Below are positions 58,840 through 64,000 of a stretch of DNA of 64,000 bases, piece by piece. This DNA is from Anas platyrhynchos (taxonomy: Eukaryota > Chordata > Aves > Anseriformes > Anatidae): contig NC_092590.1 in assembly GCF_047663525.1 (NCBI RefSeq), forward strand, positions 10,870,001-10,934,000, given 5' to 3'. The translations under genes and the position numbers were made by a program. Position 1 is the stretch's first letter, and every line of letters starts with the position of its first letter. The notes beneath the pieces are model-generated. The model searched no databases, was not told where the DNA came from, and saw nothing but the letters and a program-made list of their open reading frames with translations.

Positions 58840-59115
58840 AATCACAGAATGGTTGGGGTTGGAAGGGACCTTGAAGACCCTCCAGGCAGGGACACCTCCC
58901 ACCAGCCCAAATTGCCCAAAGCCCCATCCAGCCTGGCCTTGAGCACCTCCAGAGTTGGGGCACCCACAGCTTCTCTGGGTAGCCTGTGCCAGGGCCTCAC
59001 CACCTTCAGAGTAAAGAATTTATTCTTAATATCTAATAAATCTACCCTCTTTCAGTTGAAAACCATTACCCCTTGTCCTGCTGCTACACTCCTTGATATA
59101 CAACGTGTTGTTCCT
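58840..59115 (-). mobile_element. CR1 3' portion, minus strand
   Basis: It starts with aatcacagaatggttggggt and ttggaagggaccttgaagac, the reverse complement of the CR1 3' terminus, then passes through the gccccatccagcctggcctt, cacagcttctctgggtagcc and ccttgtcctgctgctacact blocks. It is 5'-truncated at about 59115. Confidence 0.93.
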
Positions 59116-60534
59116 TGAAAACAGTTCACCCTGATTAGCTCCTAAGGCTGGAGATACGTTGCCATTTCCCTGTTGTTCTCAAGGTATTGAACCGTGAAGC
59201 CTGAATTTAAGGATAACACCTTTGATCGGCCCCAGGCTGAGTTAGGAAAGCCTCAGCAGAGAAAGGTATGTTGAGATCTGAAAAGCTACGGTTACTGCAG
59301 AAGTTACTGGTCTGGAAACTAAGCTGTTAATAGAGATCCAGATACCTGGTATGACCCAGTATGAGTTTGCCCGCAATGGCATTTCCAGTGCACTTTACTG
59401 AAGTGGTTTTCTTTCTCCCTGGAGCTTTTGGGTGAATGTACAAGTGTCTAATACAAATTCGTCTTTCTGATTTAACCTGAGATAATGCTGGCAGTTTAGG
59501 CTTCATGGTGTCTGTAAGCTGTTATGAAATTTCAGAATGACTTCTCGGTGTTCAAAATGAGAACAGGGTGAGGTTATGAAAGTGCTGTTTGTGAAATGTT
59601 CATAGCAGCCTCTCATCATCAATAAAGAAACTGAGCGGAGGAAGTAATAGCTGAAGTTTCCAAGTGAGTACTGGGAGTCATTTTGTGTGCTTTATTAAAG
59701 ATTGCTGTGAAATTTTCAAGCTTGTGCTACTTCAGTCAGAATATATAGAAGAAAGGAAACATCTACATTCAGATATAGTTACAGTTATTAATCAATGAAG
59801 TTAATTAATGAAAATCTGCTTGGGGCTAGGTAGAGCAGTTGGTTTGAAGCTTCTACGTGGGATCTGCTGTGAAGAGTCCTAGTCAAGCTCCCCTTTTTCC
59901 CTCACCGTGCTCTACACTTACAATTAAGGTACAATTAATTTCCTGATGCAAAAAGGAACTAAACCAAGGTGACGTTATCAAGACATCCCTCAATGAACCT
60001 TTTTTTAAAATGTGACTGAGAGAACTTTCCAGTGATGGTGCTGGAACAGGCAAAATGTCCCTTTAGGTAAATATCTTCTGAAGAGTGGCCAGTGGTAGAA
60101 GCTTGGTGAAAAGCGTTAGAACAAGGCTGGTAAACAGTGATAATTCCTAGGAATACGCTGCGAATCCTCAGCCTTTCACAGACAGAGCTAGGATGCTTGT
60201 ATTTGGTATCCCTAGATTGACTTTAATTTGTGAATTTGTCTAGTTGCGCCTTGAATTTCTTCACTTTCTGAAATACGTGACATCCAGTTATTATTTGTAC
60301 CTTTTCCCTACTAATTTTGGCTGACTTTTGGGAGAGGTGGAGCTCCAACAAGCGTGTCATAAAGCATTCTGCAGTTTGGAGTCTATTAACTTGCCCGTTC
60401 CTCTGCCTAGCTGCTTCGAAACGGCAGTGGAAATCTTGCATCTGAAAAATGTAACTTGAAACACCTTTTCTCCCAGCCCTGCCTTATCCGCGCAATACCG
60501 CTGAGAGAAGAATTTTGGATGCTTTCCTTTTCAG
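59116..60534 (+). other. TSPAN5: TSPAN5 intron 1
   Basis: Unique sequence; nothing recognised. Confidence 0.6.
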
Positions 60535-60653
60535 TAGTTCAGATGGTCGAATTACAAATGTTGGAGGCGTGTAAAGCCAAGTAAGTGTACCAATCCAAGG
60601 CAACTGCAGCTGGATGTCTCAGACCAAAAAGCCTGCTGCCGGGAAGAAGGGCG
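60535..60653 (+). other. Possible cryptic or alternative exon in TSPAN5 intron 1
   Basis: A pyrimidine-rich acceptor (tgctttccttttcag, ending 60534) and a consensus donor gtaagt (60654) frame 119 nt. Near its end an ATG at 60614 opens MSQTKKPAAGKKG, a Lys/Ala/Gly-rich stretch that runs into the donor in phase 1. TSPAN5 exon 1 ends in phase 0, so this frame would not continue into TSPAN5 exon 2 correctly. I do not recognise the peptide. It may be a noncoding alternative exon, the first exon of another transcript, or chance. Confidence 0.25.
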
Positions 60654-63600
60654 GTAAGTCCCCAGATGGTGACCTAGTTGGATCTTTACACAGCTCCAGT
60701 TGTTAGGAATTAACCATTTTCAGCCCAGGCCATGTTTAACAGCGAGGTAGGCAGTACCTGCTCTCATACCTTGGTAATAAACAGTTTTTCCCCTGGCAGT
60801 TTTTAATGTAGGACTGCAGTTGCCCCCAGTTCTGTCCCTTTTCATCCTCTTGTTGCCTTAACAGCTGACTGAAGAGGCAAAAGATGAACTTCAGATTTAA
60901 GCTAGCTTACTAGCCTTGGAAAAAATAAATAAGCTTGCAGAGTTCTAAGACTTTTTGTTTTCCTGAGGAATAATGAGTGCTGCTGAGCACCGTTGTTAAG
61001 TCCTTGTTCCCAGGTCTGTGGTCTGATCCCAGTGGGAACTGGATTTCCAGCTAAACAACTTTGTAATCTAAATTCCTGTTCCTATAGGAAGTCTTTACTT
61101 AAAAGTATAAGCCTGAGAAAACAATTCGGTAGGTGTTCATCCAGGAATCCATTTTATTTGCTGCATGGAGGCCTGTTTTTGAAGTACTTCAATGAAAACT
61201 TGGACAATGGAACAAAACACGTTAAGGCTTAGTGTTTAAAAGCACATTGTTTAGTTTGGCTGGCAGGCTGTGGGTTTTTTTTTAAATTGGATTTCTTTTT
61301 CCTCCCTCTCCAATCCCTCCGTTGGAGCTTGGTGTGTAGCTGTGTTGTGCATCGCACCTGGCTCTCCAATACGATAGGTTCTGGTGGATGAGAAACAAAC
61401 CCATGCTGCAAGCTGGATTTAATACTCGAGACGAGGTGTAATCCCAAAGTTGCAATTGCTAGGATATGTGGATCTGAGTAGCATTAACAAAATCCAGTGT
61501 AAGCAGTATGCTTTAGGATGTTATATATACATTTATTATTTTCTCCTGGTTCTGTTTTTCCACTTCTGCTCCACACCGGCACTGCTGAGGCACGCCGAAG
61601 AGGACGGCTTTTGCTCTTGCCAGCCAGAGTCTGTTTTTGCAGTGAGGGGTCCCTGCTGGGGAAATCTTTTCCTGCTATCTTTCTTCTCTCCGCAGGGCAG
61701 CGGGCATAAGGACTGCCCTCGTGTCTGCTCTGCTGACAGCCATGCCTTCTCTGCCGCTCTCTGCAGCAGCTGCTGCTCCTCAGCCTGGCTGAGAGAGCAT
61801 AAATTAAAATACAAAGGTCTCCTGTGGCCACTCTTGGCTGACACTGCAATGGCAAATCAGACCTTCTACATCATCTTCACTTGACTTTCTTTTTTTTTTT
61901 TTTCCTCGAGAATTTCCTCTGCATTTGTATCCGTCACTGTCTTCTAGCGCTGGGCTGAATAGGTGCAGCAATCCAGTCCCTCCAGATGGTTTATGTACTT
62001 GAGTGACTGAGCAGTTCCTAGAGAAAAGAATTATCAACGTGGGTTTCAGAAGCTCAAATCTTCATTCTTTTTTTATAATGCCTGGAGAAAGAGGAGCTTT
62101 TTTTCCTTTTTTTTTTTTTTTTTGGCTGCTGAAGATAGAGGGCAAATTTCTGTCCCCTTCTTCCCAGGGGGGCGCACAGAGCATCCGAAACAGCAGAGCC
62201 ATTGGATCACTGATGTGTGCACGTAACCAAAGGCTCAGCAGTGAGCCGAGTGGTTTGGCTGATAGGGTTGTATTTGCTTAAAGCTTGGTCTTAGAGTGTT
62301 CATATAATGTTGGAAGGTCACAAAACTGACTCTGTAGACATCCTGACCAACCTGCGTGTGGGTTATTGGCAGCAGGTCGGCTTCTTTTTAGAAGTGTTCT
62401 TGCCCTGTGTACCCTTGCCATGCCAGGTGATCTTTGGTTTGGTATTTCTGTGTGTCAGGACAATTTCTTGTGGGTGATACATGAAGGGAATAACTCGATG
62501 ACAACACTTTCCTGAACACTCTTTAATGAAGCGAAGCGTTGGCCATCAAATTATTATTCCTAAATAGTTATTTAGGCCTTAGCTGGACAAAGATAGACTC
62601 GTAGTGCTTAGAAAGCCTGACTTAAAGTCAGTGGCACTGCCTTTGTGCCCTGCAGAAAGAGTCCTCCATTTAGGTTAGAGGAAAAAGAACTAGGTAAAAC
62701 TTTCAAAAGTAGCATAAGCCATGACTGCTATCAAAAGGGACTTCAGACTGATGGAAGCTGATAAGAATTTCTCATGCACAGCACACTGAATCCATGCTGA
62801 GTGTTAATCATAGGCTTCTCAATCATGCAAGAGCTCTTTGAAAACTTCCCCGGTTTTTAATTTTTTCCTTTAATGGTATCGCAGTAGTTGTGGAAGCTGG
62901 GTAAGCACGTGGTAAGATTTGGAAATTGCTGTTCTGCCTACCAATTTGACTTAACAGGAACCAAATGCCATTAGTACCTTCATAATCAGATTTATTTTAA
63001 TGTCTTTGAACAAAATACCTCTGGAATCAACTGCTGAGCACTCTTAACTGCTTCCTTGCTGCTTAATCAAACAGTGGCCATGCCAGGCAGCCTGCTGATG
63101 GGGTAGCTGCTTCTTGGGGCTTGGTTTCCATCCCCCCCCGTGTGTTTGTGTAGCAGGAACATCTTCAGTGATGCCTAATGCAGGTGTCTGCAGTGCTCAG
63201 GTGCATGCAAAAAGAGCTTTAGCATCTACATTTCTTTATTTAGTTGTCATATGCGGTGCTAGTGATGGTAGGGGGTCAGAAAGTCCTGTTTTTTTTAAAC
63301 TTGGCTCTGAGATGAATAGTTTCTCAAGACATGAGAAAAATGCTCCTTTTTTCTACACCTAGTCCATTGGGTAAGCTGTGTAATTAATAATAATGGTAAG
63401 TGGAGGAGGGGGGTGAAGAAAAAATCCTTCCCAGTACCTTCTTGAGTCTTTGGCTGTGCTCAAATGAAATGCTCTTGCACGTCTTCTGGTAAATTATTAT
63501 TATTTTTTTTATCAGTAACCAGTGGTCAGAGTGGAACTGCCCTGCTGTGAGGTTAGGCAGGGAGGGCTGCCATGGAGCTAGTGACTTCAGGATCAAGCTG

Positions 63601-64000
63601 TGACTGTTTCCTCGTGTCTATTTCTCCTAATCTGGAAGCAATGAACAAATGCCGGTAATTCAAATAACTCTCCTGAATGAATACATAGGTTATTCCATTT
63701 TGTCATCCTTAATAATACACTGCATTGTGAAAGCCTAAAAATAAAACGCGAAGCTTAGAACCTTTTTTATCCACATTTGTGTGGCATTAAGATTTCATTT
63801 TCTTTTTTTTCTTCTTTTAACAATTGATTTTGTATGTAGCTTTGGAGAGGGAAGGAGCAGGATTGGGGCTTGCTGATGCTGCTCCTTTTATCATGCTGAT
63901 CAGGCTACCGAGAGTTACCTTGGCAGAGAGGCGAGAGGACAACATTGTGCAAGTAAACAGTTATATGAAAACAAGCACCATGTAAATGTTTTCATTTTTT
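60654..64000 (+). other. TSPAN5: TSPAN5 intron 1, distal part to window edge
   Basis: Unique AT-rich sequence with T runs at 61891-61904 and 62107-62123. A 144-codon open frame (61450-61884) with overlapping frames on both strands shows no known domain. No TSPAN5 exon 2 was found before the right edge. Confidence 0.6.

Noticed and set aside
59821-59850. tRNA-like words (ggctaggtagagcagttggt) resembling a tRNA A box and D arm
   Set aside because: No matching B box (ggttcganncc), anticodon stem or acceptor pairing follows, so no tRNA or tRNA-derived SINE is called.
46749-64000. Further TSPAN5 coding exons
   Set aside because: No frame matching the next tetraspanin segment (rest of transmembrane helix 1 and the first loop) with splice sites was found; the first intron is known to be very long in other vertebrates.
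1-64000. Operons, CRISPR arrays, prophage, or a novel multi-gene system
   Set aside because: The window is an ordinary vertebrate locus with two spliced genes; nothing supports prokaryotic or viral gene clusters.

Overview
This is a window of a bird nuclear genome. The evidence is vertebrate split genes with GT-AG introns, CpG-island promoters, a long AT-rich intergenic stretch, and several truncated CR1-type LINE copies with the avian 3' end. Interspersed repeats are otherwise sparse. I cannot fix the species from sequence alone; a galliform or other bird fits. No bacterial-type operon, CRISPR array, rRNA or convincing tRNA was seen.

Region 1 (1-1412) is upstream sequence with one plus-strand CR1 copy (about 740-1000), leading into a GC-rich, TATA-less promoter with a CCAAT box, a CACGTG E-box and a poly(C) tract. 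Region 2 (1413-20122) is the complete EIF4E coding gene on the + strand. It has seven coding exons that join to a 217-residue cap-binding protein with every key cap-contact residue. Its 3' UTR has several AATAAA signals, the most likely end being just after 21047. Region 3 (about 21.1-45.9 kb) is intergenic. It has no supported protein gene and holds a rearranged minus-strand CR1 copy (29.7-30.5 kb), A/T-rich low-complexity tracts, a CTCF-like motif, a roughly 228-bp (TTCTC)n pentanucleotide array and a 15-18 bp AT-rich minisatellite. Region 4 (about 45.9-46.75 kb) is a CpG island carrying the first coding exon of TSPAN5 on the + strand, 27 codons ending at a GTAAGC donor. Region 5 (46749-64000) is the start of the very long first intron of TSPAN5, with three more CR1 fragments, simple repeats and one sequence that looks like a possible unannotated exon near 60.6 kb.

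The order EIF4E then TSPAN5, head-to-tail on one strand, matches the order of these genes on human chromosome 4q, so this is a conserved vertebrate neighbourhood. The two genes share no pathway that the sequence shows: EIF4E starts cap-dependent translation, and TSPAN5 is a TspanC8 tetraspanin that escorts ADAM10. I found no new multi-gene system. The most interesting points are architectural: complementary (GGA)n and (CCT)n tracts on either side of the TSPAN5 start codon, a possible hidden 5' UTR splice site and upstream ORFs there, the pentanucleotide array upstream, and G-rich DNA next to EIF4E exon 1.
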